Assembly: GCA_002493625.1 (NCBI GenBank)
Contig: DKZK01000038.1
Coordinates: 80,666 to 144,665, forward strand
Reading direction: 5' to 3'
DNA length: 64,000 nucleotides
Source of the DNA: Lachnospiraceae bacterium UBA7076
GTDB lineage: Bacteria > Bacillota > Clostridia > Lachnospirales > Lachnospiraceae
Position numbers and translations under genes: made by a program
The notes under the pieces: model-generated
What the model saw: the letters and a program-made list of their open reading frames with translations, nothing else
What the model was told of the DNA's origin: nothing
Databases searched by the model: none
Shown: piece after piece, positions 25,699 through 34,736 of the stretch
Layout of the letters: each line of letters starts with the position of its first letter
How positions within the stretch are numbered: position 1 is the stretch's first letter

Positions 25699-27363
25699 TT
25701 ACACCTCTGATATTATCGGCAGTATCATAGGACTTCTCTTTGTCCGTTTCCACAAAAACTCTCCCAGCGAATCCCTTATTCCGGTTTTTATTCGTCCCCA
25801 GTCAGACACGCCCCTCATAAGACATTCGTCCAATGCATCCTGCACAACTGCCCTGCAATCGTCCATGAGCGTCTCAGATTCCCTGACATAGACAAAGCCT
25901 CTCGAAACAATATCCGGTCCGGATAAAATCTGATTGCTCTCCTTTTCCAACGTCACAACTATAATAAGAAGTCCGTTTTGTGAAAGATGCTGTCTGTCCC
26001 GAAGAACAATGTTGCCGACATCCCCAACTCCAAGACCGTCAACCAGAATACCCTGCGCAGGCACCCTTCCTATTATATCAAATTTATCATCGGATAGCTC
26101 AAGCACATCACCCGTTGAAAGTATTTTAACATTTTCCTTCGGTATTCCCATCTCGACTGCAAGCTCCGCATGACGCTTAAGGTGTCTGTACTCACCGTGC
26201 ACCGGTATGGCATACTTCGGCTTGGTAAGCGCATACATAAGCTTAAGCTCCTCCTGACAGGCATGTCCGGAAACATGGGTGTCCTGAAAAATAACATGAG
26301 CGCCCTTCATCTCAAGCTCATTTATAACCTTAAATACCGCCTTCTCATTTCCCGGAATCGGATGGGAGGAGAATATAACCACATCTCCCGGCTTTATGGA
26401 AATCTTGTTGTGTATGGAGGCTGCTATCCTTGAAAGGGCAGCCATATTTTCGCCCTGACTTCCCGTTGTGATAAGCACAAGCTGCTCATCAGGATAATCC
26501 TTGACACGCTCAATCTCGATAAGCGTGTTGTCCGGTATACTTATATATCCAAGCTCAGAAGCAGTCTGTATGATATTTACCATGCTTCTGCCTTCCACTA
26601 CAACCTTTCGTCCGAACTTATATGCCGAATTTATTATCTGCTGCACCCTGTCCACATTGGACGCAAACGTTGCGATTATTATTCTGTGTTCCCTGTTGTC
26701 TGCAAAGAGATTATCAAAGGTTTTTCCAACAGTCTTTTCCGACTGTGTGTACCCCGGTCTTTCCACATTTGTGGAATCCGCCATAAGTGCAAGAACACCC
26801 TTTTTGCCAAGCTCTCCAAATCTCGGCAAATCTATGACCTCACCAAACACAGGCGTGTAGTCTACCTTAAAATCTCCCGTATGGACAATAATTCCTGCCG
26901 GCGTATATATGGCAAGAGCTGCCGCATCTACAATCGAATGGTTTGTCCTTATAAATTCGATTCTGAAGCAGCCTAAATTTATAATCTGTCCATGCTTTAC
27001 AATTTTTCTTTTTATGTTGTTTATATTGTCATGTTCCCTGAGCTTATTTTCAATCAGACCCATTGTAAGCTTTGTAGCATATATGGGCATATTAATCTCA
27101 TTTTCAACATAAGGTATGGCCCCTATGTGATCCTCATGTCCATGGGTTACCACAAGACCCTTAACCCTGTCCGCATTCTCCTTAAGATAAGTCACATCAG
27201 GAATAACAAGGTCTATTCCAAGCATCTCATCCTCAGGGAAGGATAAACCGCAGTCTATGACCACAATGGTATCCTCGTACTCTATTGCAGTGATATTCAT
27301 TCCAATCTGTTCTAGTCCGCCCAATGGAATGATTTTCACCGGCTTATTTGTGCCGTCCTTCAA
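25699..27363 (-). CDS. rnj: Ribonuclease J
   Basis: A 554-aa metallo-beta-lactamase/beta-CASP nuclease. Visible are VVTHGHEDHIGA (the zinc motif HxHxDH), HTGDFKVD, TGSQGEN, SSHPIPGN, SGHACQEE and HGEYRHLKRH in the expected order. RNase J has endonuclease and 5'-3' exonuclease activity in mRNA turnover and rRNA maturation. The start codon is TTG (27361-27363), fixed by GGAGG 7 bases upstream; the annotated length then equals the family norm. It follows the DUF1292 gene by 2 bases. Confidence 0.93.
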   Translation of the reverse strand: MKDGTNKPVKIIPLGGLEQIGMNITAIEYEDTIVVIDCGLSFPEDEMLGIDLVIPDVTYLKENADRVKGLVVTHGHEDHIGAIPYVENEINMPIYATKLTMGLIENKLREHDNINNIKRKIVKHGQIINLGCFRIEFIRTNHSIVDAAALAIYTPAGIIVHTGDFKVDYTPVFGEVIDLPRFGELGKKGVLALMADSTNVERPGYTQSEKTVGKTFDNLFADNREHRIIIATFASNVDRVQQIINSAYKFGRKVVVEGRSMVNIIQTASELGYISIPDNTLIEIERVKDYPDEQLVLITTGSQGENMAALSRIAASIHNKISIKPGDVVIFSSHPIPGNEKAVFKVINELEMKGAHVIFQDTHVSGHACQEELKLMYALTKPKYAIPVHGEYRHLKRHAELAVEMGIPKENVKILSTGDVLELSDDKFDIIGRVPAQGILVDGLGVGDVGNIVLRDRQHLSQNGLLIIVVTLEKESNQILSGPDIVSRGFVYVRESETLMDDCRAVVQDALDECLMRGVSDWGRIKTGIRDSLGEFLWKRTKRSPMILPIISEV

Positions 27364-27365
27364 AA

Positions 27366-27626
27366 CTATACCTCCAAATCAATGTCCTCAAGCAGCTCGT
27401 CAAACACAGACACCACTGCCATTAGTTCGTTATCATCCTCAAGAATCTCATAAGAAGCGATATCTCCCTCACCGCCGGATTCCTTAAGTATAAGGAAATC
27501 TCCCTCCTCTGAGCTTCGGTCTTCAGTTACTAATATATAATTTATGCCTCTGAGCATGGTCTGCTCCAGGACAAAAAATTCAACCTTTCCATCTTCCGTT
27601 TCAAATACTATCTTTTCTTCCATCAT
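27366..27626 (-). CDS. DUF1292 family protein (YrzB-like)
   Basis: An 86-aa acidic protein, MMEEKIVFETEDGKVEFFVL to VFDELLEDIDLEV, of the DUF1292/UPF0473 family that follows ruvX in many Firmicutes (yrzB in Bacillus). The biochemical role is unknown. The start at ATGATG (27621-27626) with AGGG 6 bases upstream is preferred. A longer in-frame reading would run far back into ruvX and is not protein-like. It overlaps the 3' end of ruvX by 26 bases. Confidence 0.8.
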   Translation of the reverse strand: MMEEKIVFETEDGKVEFFVLEQTMLRGINYILVTEDRSSEEGDFLILKESGGEGDIASYEILEDDNELMAVVSVFDELLEDIDLEV

Positions 27627-28044
27627 TTTTTTCCCTATCCAGATAATTTTGCAGAATAATGGCGGCCGCCATCTTATCAATATGCTGCTTTCTTGCACTT
27701 TTTGCAACGCCCGTTTCCTCAAGTATGCGGTCTGCCTCCACAGTAGTAAGCCTCTCGTCAAAAAGTATAACGGGAAGCCCTGTTCTTCTTTCAAGCGCCT
27801 CTTTAAATTCTCTCGTACTCTGCGCCCTCTCACCCTCGGTATTGTTCATATTTTTGGGATAACCAAGCACGATAAGACCAACATTATATTCACTTATTAT
27901 TTGTTCAAGCTGCGCATAAGTCCGTCTTAGCTTCGTCGGGCGGTCTCTCTCAATTGTCGAGTGGGGACTTGCAATAATACCATCTTCATCGGAAATCGCC
28001 ACACCTACAGTTTTTGTTCCGTAATCTAAACCTATTGTTCTCAA
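27601..28044 (-). CDS. ruvX: RuvX/YqgF putative Holliday-junction resolvase, pre-16S rRNA nuclease
   Basis: A 147-aa RNase H-fold protein with the family motifs GLDYGTKTVGVAISD (metal-binding Asp), FDERLTTVEADRIL and HIDKMAAAIILQNYL (late Asp). In E. coli the homologue YqgF acts in maturing the 5' end of 16S rRNA, and a resolvase role has also been proposed. It is preceded by ireB with a 19-base gap, the standard yrzL-yrrK-yrzB order of Firmicutes. Confidence 0.9.
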   Translation of the reverse strand: MRTIGLDYGTKTVGVAISDEDGIIASPHSTIERDRPTKLRRTYAQLEQIISEYNVGLIVLGYPKNMNNTEGERAQSTREFKEALERRTGLPVILFDERLTTVEADRILEETGVAKSARKQHIDKMAAAIILQNYLDREKNDGRKDSI

Positions 28045-28063
28045 AGCCTTGTCCTTTTACATT

Positions 28064-28321
28064 TTATTTTAATCTTGTCTCAATATAATTTTCCAGCAGT
28101 ACCTCAATAATCTCATCACGCTCTGCTTTCATAATGAGACTTCTTGCATTTTTATAGCTTGTAATATAGGTAGGATCACCACTCATAATATAACCGACTA
28201 TCTGACTTACAGGATTATATCCCTTCTCTGAAAGTGCCTCATATACCTGCGCCAGTATTTCCGGGACCTCTATCATGGTTTCTCTGATCATGCCTATATC
28301 TTGTGTATTTTGATTATTCAT
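28064..28321 (-). CDS. ireB: IreB family regulatory phosphoprotein (UPF0297/YrzL)
   Basis: An 85-aa protein with MIEVPEILAQVYEALSEKGYNPVSQIVGYI and MSGDPTYITSYKNARSLI, characteristic of IreB/UPF0297. In Enterococcus IreB is phosphorylated by the PASTA kinase IreK on N-terminal Thr residues and influences cephalosporin tolerance. The start MNNQNTQDIGM is chosen because it matches the family N-terminus and keeps Thr6. The PASTA kinase and its phosphatase are encoded at 50.1-53.2 kb. It leads the RNA-processing operon. Confidence 0.87.
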   Translation of the reverse strand: MNNQNTQDIGMIRETMIEVPEILAQVYEALSEKGYNPVSQIVGYIMSGDPTYITSYKNARSLIMKAERDEIIEVLLENYIETRLK

Positions 28322-28350
28322 TTCATCACGTCCTTCAAACATATAGACCC

Positions 28351-28379
28351 ATTTTAATATATTTATGGAAAAATAGCAA
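28351..28379 (-). promoter_or_regulatory. Promoter of the ireB-ruvX-rnj operon
   Basis: On the minus strand TTGCTA (28374-28379) and TAAAAT (28351-28356) are 17 bases apart, about 30 bases upstream of ireB. Confidence 0.5.
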
Positions 28380-28574
28380 TCTTTTTCTAAATTACAATTG
28401 ACATGCAGGGTTTTAAACAATAAAATATCGTTATTAATACTTTATAAAATCAGGCAATTGCGAAATTTCGTTTTAATAGAATACGTTGTAGAAAATATAC
28501 AACTCATTTCCTGAAAACGGAAATTTTTACAAATGCCTAACTTCATAAAATAATTAAAAGGAGATACAGAAACA

Positions 28575-29864
28575 ATGAAACCACCTATGTCCAATGAAAA
28601 AAGAAGCAAAATAATAATGTGGGCATTCCTTATTGCCCTTACCTTAAGCCAGATTTTCTTTCTCATATCCAATATGGTCACATACGGCTACAGTATGCAT
28701 TCCATAATCCCCGGCTATTATGAGGGAGCTTATCTGGATTTTTTCAAGCCCTTTTATTCATCGAATGAATTTAATCCATATAAAACAGGGCTTACCGACA
28801 CACCGCTTACGCTTCTTATAGGCAAGCTTTTAAGCAGCTTTACAAAAAATGCCGTATTCAAGTATGATATTTCATACATGCAGCATTTTGCAGAATCTAC
28901 CCTTGTGCTTTTTATGGCTATTGCGTTTTCCGCCGTTCTTTTTGCAATTACATTTTTTTCCATTAAAAAGGGAAACGGATTTTGGAAGGCATGGTTTTTA
29001 TTTCTTATATTTTTCTCAGCGCCATTCATATATATTTTTGAACAGGGAAGCATGGTTTTATTTACGGTAACCCTTATACTGCTCTATCTATCAGGCTATG
29101 ACAGCGACAGCAAATGCATACGTGAGCTTTCTCATATTGCGCTTGCAATTGCCACGGGGCTTTCCGCTTATCCTATTATATTTGTCATTTTGTCCTACAG
29201 GAAAAAGCGTTTTGGAAATGCTTTCCGGTGCCTTGTTTACTCATTTTTCATATTCTTCCTGCCGATTTTTGCATTTGGAGGGTTAGGAAGGCTCGGCTAT
29301 TATTTCAACAATCTTAAGGATGTTATTACCGATGCATTAAATTCCGGCATTGCTTACAGAATTGACATTATATCAGGTCTTAATCTTATAAGCCTCTGCC
29401 TTGGAAAGGGGCTTATCGAAAGCAATGCATTAAAGCTTGTCCTATGGGGCGTTATTTTAGTAATACTGCTTGTGTGTGCATGCATCTCCAAGTCAAAGTG
29501 GCGGACTGTGCTTGCTCTTTCCCTTATGGCAGCCTGCGGACCTTTTGTTTCCATGCAGGCAAACGTAGCCTATCTTATAATTCCGCTTTTACTGCTTATT
29601 GATTCTGAGGAGAATCGTATAGAGGCCGACTTTATCTACACGTTTCTTTTCATTGTTATGCTTGCTCCTATCGCCATAAAGGACTGCATCGTTAATCTTG
29701 CAGGAAATACAGGCAGTGAGGTATATATTTATTCACTGATATGCACAGTATCCGTTTTCCTTATGATACTGATGCTCTGTATCGAAACCGTTGCCGCTCC
29801 GTTTTCCGGCATCGAGCTTTCAAAGCGGAAGCGTGAATACGCCAAGCAGGAGGCGGCTGAATAA
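28575..29864 (+). CDS. Polytopic membrane protein, possible GT-C type glycosyltransferase
   Basis: A 429-aa integral membrane protein with about ten hydrophobic helices. A long extracellular first loop follows helix 1 (GYYEGAYLDFFKPF, then FNPYKTGLTDTPLTLLIGKL). This architecture resembles GT87/DUF2029-type polyprenyl-phosphate mannosyl- or arabinosyltransferases, but no diagnostic motif is certain. It is one of three plus-strand genes in the window and stands alone between the divergent ireB operon and the convergent polC. AAAGGAG lies upstream of the ATG. Confidence 0.5.
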   Translation: MKPPMSNEKRSKIIMWAFLIALTLSQIFFLISNMVTYGYSMHSIIPGYYEGAYLDFFKPFYSSNEFNPYKTGLTDTPLTLLIGKLLSSFTKNAVFKYDISYMQHFAESTLVLFMAIAFSAVLFAITFFSIKKGNGFWKAWFLFLIFFSAPFIYIFEQGSMVLFTVTLILLYLSGYDSDSKCIRELSHIALAIATGLSAYPIIFVILSYRKKRFGNAFRCLVYSFFIFFLPIFAFGGLGRLGYYFNNLKDVITDALNSGIAYRIDIISGLNLISLCLGKGLIESNALKLVLWGVILVILLVCACISKSKWRTVLALSLMAACGPFVSMQANVAYLIIPLLLLIDSEENRIEADFIYTFLFIVMLAPIAIKDCIVNLAGNTGSEVYIYSLICTVSVFLMILMLCIETVAAPFSGIELSKRKREYAKQEAAE

Positions 29865-29940
29865 AACAAAACGTGGTTTTCTGTAGTGTGCCTTCCATAT
29901 ACGGTTGCCCGAGCCTTAGCATATATCTATAGCATATTAA

Positions 29941-30206
29941 AACACGCTTTCGCTCGTCTTATGTCCTGAGGTGTCTGCATGGCAGACGGAGCCCTGAGGA
30001 CAATGACGTAGCGGACACTAAAAATTGCCAGTCTGACATGGTTGTATCGTAACTGAAAACCGTCTGAGGACGTCGGTACTTAAATTGCCACCTTGAGATA
30101 TTCTTATATAGGAATACCTCAAGGTGGCAATTTTTAGTACCGCTACGTCCGAATCGAGCGAAAGGGTGTTTTCAGTTACGATACAAGCCATTGTCAGACG
30201 GCAATT
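29941..30206. repeat. Mosaic of inverted-repeat modules between two convergent genes
   Basis: This fills most of the 340-base gap between the plus-strand membrane gene and the polC stop. Three pairs are visible: 30023-30060 with 30168-30206 (38-39 nt, about 90% complementary, including TTGTATCGTAACTGAAAAC); 30068-30097 with 30118-30150; and 29941-29956 with 30155-30170 (16 nt, one mismatch). The first and third pairs cross rather than nest, which suggests stacked repeat copies instead of one RNA fold. The right arm runs into the polC stop codon. A 43-base part (29960-30002) recurs inverted at 36993-37035. Confidence 0.8.
30068..30150. terminator. Bidirectional hairpin terminator
   Basis: The core stem AATTGCCACCTTGAG (30083-30097) with CTCAAGGTGGCAATT (30118-30132) is perfect over 15 bp and runs into TTTTT on the plus strand. 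It would end transcription from the plus-strand gene and, less clearly, from polC. Confidence 0.65.
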
Positions 30207-33200
30207 ACTGCAGCAGACTGAAGAAGTCGTACTGGTTTGTATCAGGCAAATCGCCCAGTACACCAAGCTCCTTCATATCGTCAAGTATTGTTTTTGACAC
30301 CTTACCCCTTTGACGTATATCATCCTTGGAGGTAAAAGGTCCCTTGGTTGCAGCTTCTGCCAAATCTGCTGCCGCCTTATCTCCCATTCCTGACAGGGCG
30401 CTGAAACCCGGCATTATTTTTCCGTCTATTATCTGAAAACGGTCAGCCTTTGCCTTATACAGGTCTAAAGGCAAAAATTCTATATTTCTTGCATACATTT
30501 CCTGTACAATCTTCATATCCCTGATTGTATCCTTCACCTTCTGGGTCTGTTCGTTCTTGTCTATCTTCTGAAGCTCTGCAAGACATTCCTCAAGGTAATC
30601 CTTTCCAAGACACATGGTTTTATAATCAAATGCAGTGGCTCTTATACTGAAAAATGCAGTGTAATATTCAAGGGGATAATTTACCTTAAACCATGCAATC
30701 CGCCATGCCATCATAACGTATGCCGCCGCATGAGCCTTCGGAAACATGTATTTTATTTTCTTGCAGGACCATATGTACCAGTCAGGAACGTCATGGGCGC
30801 GCATTTCCTCCTCCCATTCCGGCTTTAAGCCCTTACCCTTCCTGACGCTCTCCATAATCGTGAACGCCGTTCCCGATTCAAGTCCCATATGCATCAGATA
30901 TATCATAATGTCATCTCTTGTACATATGGCGGAAGAAAGCTCACAGGTTCCCTCCGTTATAAGCTTCTGGGCATTTCCAAGCCACACATCCGTACCGTGG
31001 GAAAGCCCGGCTATACGGACTAAATCCGAGAAGGACTTCGGGTTTGTGTCAATAAGCATCTGCATGGCAAACTCTGTTCCAAACTCAGGTATGCCAAGAG
31101 AACCAAGCTTAGTGCCGCCTATCATATCAGGGGTTATGTTAAGTATATCCGTGCTGTGAAAAAGCGACATGACATCCTTATCATCAAGTGGAATTGTCTT
31201 TGCATCTATTCCCGTAAGCTCCTCAAGCCTTCTTATCATTGTGGGATCGTCGTGTCCAAGTATGTCAAGCTTGAGAAGGTTGTGGTCTATGGAATGGTAC
31301 TCAAAATGTGTAGTGATAATGTCCGTTGACATATCATTTGCAGGCTTCTGTATCGGTGTAAAGGAATATATTTCCTCATGTCTTGGAAGAACAATTATAC
31401 CTCCGGGGTGCTGTCCCGTTGTCCTCTTGACTCCGGTACAGCCAAGGGCAAGGCGTTCCATCTCGCACCTTCTCTTTTCCTCGTCCTTATCCTTAAAATA
31501 ATTATAAACGTATCCAAATGCTGTTTTCTCTGCCATTGTGCCGATTGTCCCCGCCCGGAATGCCTTTCCCTTTCCAAAAAGCTCCTCCGTATAGGCATGG
31601 GCATTTGCCTGATACTCTCCTGAAAAATTAAGGTCGATATCCGGCTCCTTATCCCCCTTAAAGCCAAGGAAGGTTTCAAATGGTATATCATGTCCTTCCT
31701 TTTTCATGCTGCATCCGCACTTAGGGCACGCCTTGTCAGGCATGTCACAGCCGGAGCGTCCGCTGTATTGTTTCACATCCTCAGAGTCAAAATCCGTGTA
31801 ATAACACTTTGGACATATATAATGCGCCGGCAATGGATTTACCTCCGTAATTCCCGCCATTGTCGCCACAAAGGAGGAACCCACGGAGCCTCTTGAGCCT
31901 ACAAGGTATCCGTCCTCATTTGATTTCCACACAAGCTTCTGGGCAATGATATACATAACTGCAAAGCCGTTGGTTATAATTGAGTTGAGCTCTCTCTCAA
32001 GCCTCTCAACAACAATTCCAGGAAGGTTTGGACCGTATATTTCGTGCGCCTTTTCATAGCATATGGTTTTCAGTGTTTCATCGGAATTTTCTATTATAGG
32101 CGGCTGCTTGTCGGGTCTTACCGGTGAAATTTTTTCTATCATGTCAGCAATTATATTTGTGTTTGTTATTACAACCTCCCTTGCAGTATCGCTGCCAAGA
32201 TACTGAAATTCCTTAAGCATTTCCTCGGTTGTCCTGAAATAGAGAGGCGGCTGTCTGTCAGCATCGGAAAATCCCTGTCCCGCCATAATGATTCCTCTGT
32301 ATATGGAATCCTCAGGGTCCAGAAAATGAACGTCGCAGGTTGCAACGACAGGCTTGCCCATCTGATATCCCAGATTCACAATTTTCCTGTTTACGTCCTC
32401 AAGGTCTTCAACCGTTTTTACGGGTGCGCTTTCCTTGTCAAGCAGAAACATATTGTTTCCCGTAGGCTGTATCTCATAGTAATCATAAAAGTTTGCAATT
32501 CTTGTTATCTCGTCCTCACCCTCATCATAAAGCACAGCCTTATAAAGCTCTCCCGCCTCACAGGCAGAGCCTATAATAAGCCCTTCACGGTACTTGTTAA
32601 GGAGACTTTTCGGTATTCTCGGACGTCTTGCAAAATAATTTATATGGGACTCAGATATAAGCCGGTATAAATTCACCCTGCCTATATCATTTTTTACCAA
32701 TATGATACCGTGGTATGTCTTAGCTTTTTTAATTGCCTCCGGTGATGCGGAGCCCATGGCATTAAGCTCGGATATTGTGTGGACGTCACGCTTATGTATC
32801 ATATCAAGCATTTTTATGAATATTTGTGCAGTTGCAGCGGCATCGTCGCATGCCCTGTGATGGTGCTCTAATGATACATTAAACTGCTTGCAAAGCCTGT
32901 CCAGCGTATATTTTCCAAGCTCCGGTATCAGGATGTGGGCAAGCGTCATTGTGTCCATAATCGTATTGGCACATTTTAAACCAAGCTTTTTGGCAAACTC
33001 CTTTATAAATCCCGTGTCAAAGGAAGCATTATGCGCCACAAGCACAGCATCCCCAACATAGGTAAGAAATTCCGGAAGCACCGTTTCTATGGTCGGTGCG
33101 TCCATTACCATGCCGTCATTGATTGAGGTAAGCTTTGTTATGTTGTATGGGATTGGGATTTGAGGATTTACAAAACGGGAATAGGTGTCGCATATTTTTC

Positions 33201-34719
33201 CGTCCCTTATTCTTACGGCGCCAATCTCAATTATTTTATTATGTCTCGGACTAAGCCCTGTGGTCTCTATGTCAAAAACTACATATTCCGTATCAATGCC
33301 CTGCCCCTTGTCATTTATAACCAGATCCTTCAGGTCATCCACAAAATATCCTTCAACACCATAAATTATCTTAAAGTCCTCGTCCTTATCCACGCAGTGA
33401 TTTGCAATGGGGAACGCCTGGACAACACCGTGATCGGTAATGGCAAGAGCTTTATGTCCCCATTCCTTTGCCCTTTTGATAACCTGCTTTATATCCACGA
33501 CACTGTCCATTTCGCTCATTACCGTGTGAAGATGCAGCTCCACACGCTTTTCCACGGAGGTGTCCATTCGTTTCTCACGAAAATCATTTGCCGGCTTTAT
33601 TCCCGTTATGGAGGAAAGGGATACCTCCTTTATATAGCTGTCATACAGCGGAATACCCTTTATTATGTAAAAGCTTCCCTTTTTCAGTTGCTCATACAGG
33701 GCTTCCCTTTCATCCATTTCCACAAATATCTTAAAAATAATCGTGTCCGTAAAATCAGTTATGTGTCCCGTCACAAGCAGCTTCCCGCTTCTTGTCTCCT
33801 TGTCCTCAAGAAAAATAACCTGTCCGTGAACACATACGGTACCGATTCCATCATAAACATCTTTTATGGCTACAAGCTCACCCTCACAGTTTCTTCCGTA
33901 AAATACATCCGGGTCACTGCCGTATGATCTTTTTTGTGTGCCGTTTCCCTTTTTTCCGTAATAATCTGATTTGTTCTCCGATGAGGATTTTATTTTCCCG
34001 GCAGTCTTTTTTTGCGCCTCCGTCTTTGTCGTTTCAGCATTTTTGTCAGTCTGACCATCTGACGGAAGGCTTCCGCCTGATTTATTATTTTCCCCTACCT
34101 TACCTTCATCGCCTGAACCGGAAGCTGTATTTTCATTTTGTTTATTCAATGCCTCAATTGCCATAAGCTCCTGCTTAAGCTTATGTTCGTTAGCGGCTCT
34201 GAGGCTTATTTTTTGCTCCTCAGTATAATCAAAACCAACAACAACCTCCATGCCGAATCTGTTTTTATATGTAGTCTCAAGATAATTTTTTATTATGCCC
34301 GACTGACTTCTTGCAAGACTGATATCCTCAAGGGCAAGCGTTAAAATATTGCCGTCAAAATACCATTCTGCCTTTTTTAACAGCCTGTATCCTACGTGAC
34401 TAAATGACTTTAACTCCTCCAGAAAGCTGTCCTTATATATGTTTGTCAACGATTTTAAATTGTACTGCTTTGACAGCTCATACCTGTCCTCTATAACGCA
34501 CTTTCCCGTACCCCTGCCGAATATATGCTCCGACAGAGCCTGCTCCGCCTTAAAAATGTATTGCTTTGCAATGAGTACCTGACTAACGAAAGAGATAACC
34601 ATTTTCCTTTCCGACTTGAACATGGTTATCTTCTCTACCTCAGCATTGCCTACTAATTCTTCAATTTTCTTTTCAAGCCTTAAATCAAAAAAAACATCCT
34701 TAAAAAGCCTTTTATCCAT
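30205..34719 (-). CDS. polC: DNA polymerase III alpha subunit, PolC type
   Basis: The 1504-aa replicative polymerase of low-GC Gram-positives. In order: N-terminal domain, Lys/Ser/Gly-rich linker (about 195-265), OB fold, split PHP domain (VELHLHTVMSEMDSV, ALAITDHGVVQAF), an inserted DEDDh proofreading exonuclease (YVVFDIETTGLSPRHNKIIEIGAVRI, VAHNASFDTGFI, HHRACDDAAATA), polymerase core with zinc Cys residues (CPKCYYTD, CPKCGCSM) and EPDIDLNFSGEYQ, and the C-terminal domain. Length and order match the family. It ends the pyrH-to-ispG operon, 17 bases after ispG. Confidence 0.97.
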   Translation of the reverse strand: MDKRLFKDVFFDLRLEKKIEELVGNAEVEKITMFKSERKMVISFVSQVLIAKQYIFKAEQALSEHIFGRGTGKCVIEDRYELSKQYNLKSLTNIYKDSFLEELKSFSHVGYRLLKKAEWYFDGNILTLALEDISLARSQSGIIKNYLETTYKNRFGMEVVVGFDYTEEQKISLRAANEHKLKQELMAIEALNKQNENTASGSGDEGKVGENNKSGGSLPSDGQTDKNAETTKTEAQKKTAGKIKSSSENKSDYYGKKGNGTQKRSYGSDPDVFYGRNCEGELVAIKDVYDGIGTVCVHGQVIFLEDKETRSGKLLVTGHITDFTDTIIFKIFVEMDEREALYEQLKKGSFYIIKGIPLYDSYIKEVSLSSITGIKPANDFREKRMDTSVEKRVELHLHTVMSEMDSVVDIKQVIKRAKEWGHKALAITDHGVVQAFPIANHCVDKDEDFKIIYGVEGYFVDDLKDLVINDKGQGIDTEYVVFDIETTGLSPRHNKIIEIGAVRIRDGKICDTYSRFVNPQIPIPYNITKLTSINDGMVMDAPTIETVLPEFLTYVGDAVLVAHNASFDTGFIKEFAKKLGLKCANTIMDTMTLAHILIPELGKYTLDRLCKQFNVSLEHHHRACDDAAATAQIFIKMLDMIHKRDVHTISELNAMGSASPEAIKKAKTYHGIILVKNDIGRVNLYRLISESHINYFARRPRIPKSLLNKYREGLIIGSACEAGELYKAVLYDEGEDEITRIANFYDYYEIQPTGNNMFLLDKESAPVKTVEDLEDVNRKIVNLGYQMGKPVVATCDVHFLDPEDSIYRGIIMAGQGFSDADRQPPLYFRTTEEMLKEFQYLGSDTAREVVITNTNIIADMIEKISPVRPDKQPPIIENSDETLKTICYEKAHEIYGPNLPGIVVERLERELNSIITNGFAVMYIIAQKLVWKSNEDGYLVGSRGSVGSSFVATMAGITEVNPLPAHYICPKCYYTDFDSEDVKQYSGRSGCDMPDKACPKCGCSMKKEGHDIPFETFLGFKGDKEPDIDLNFSGEYQANAHAYTEELFGKGKAFRAGTIGTMAEKTAFGYVYNYFKDKDEEKRRCEMERLALGCTGVKRTTGQHPGGIIVLPRHEEIYSFTPIQKPANDMSTDIITTHFEYHSIDHNLLKLDILGHDDPTMIRRLEELTGIDAKTIPLDDKDVMSLFHSTDILNITPDMIGGTKLGSLGIPEFGTEFAMQMLIDTNPKSFSDLVRIAGLSHGTDVWLGNAQKLITEGTCELSSAICTRDDIMIYLMHMGLESGTAFTIMESVRKGKGLKPEWEEEMRAHDVPDWYIWSCKKIKYMFPKAHAAAYVMMAWRIAWFKVNYPLEYYTAFFSIRATAFDYKTMCLGKDYLEECLAELQKIDKNEQTQKVKDTIRDMKIVQEMYARNIEFLPLDLYKAKADRFQIIDGKIMPGFSALSGMGDKAAADLAEAATKGPFTSKDDIRQRGKVSKTILDDMKELGVLGDLPDTNQYDFFSLLQ

Positions 34720-34736
34720 CAGACTATCTCCAATCC

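Noticed and set aside
27366..27833. 155-aa version of the DUF1292 protein
   Set aside because: The extra N-terminal part is Arg-rich, antisense-like sequence inside ruvX in another frame; the ATGATG at 27621-27626 has a proper ribosome binding site and family-like start.
33160..33927. 255-codon plus-strand open frame inside polC
   Set aside because: It is antisense to conserved PHP and exonuclease codons, has basic, Cys/Tyr-rich low-quality composition and no ribosome binding site.
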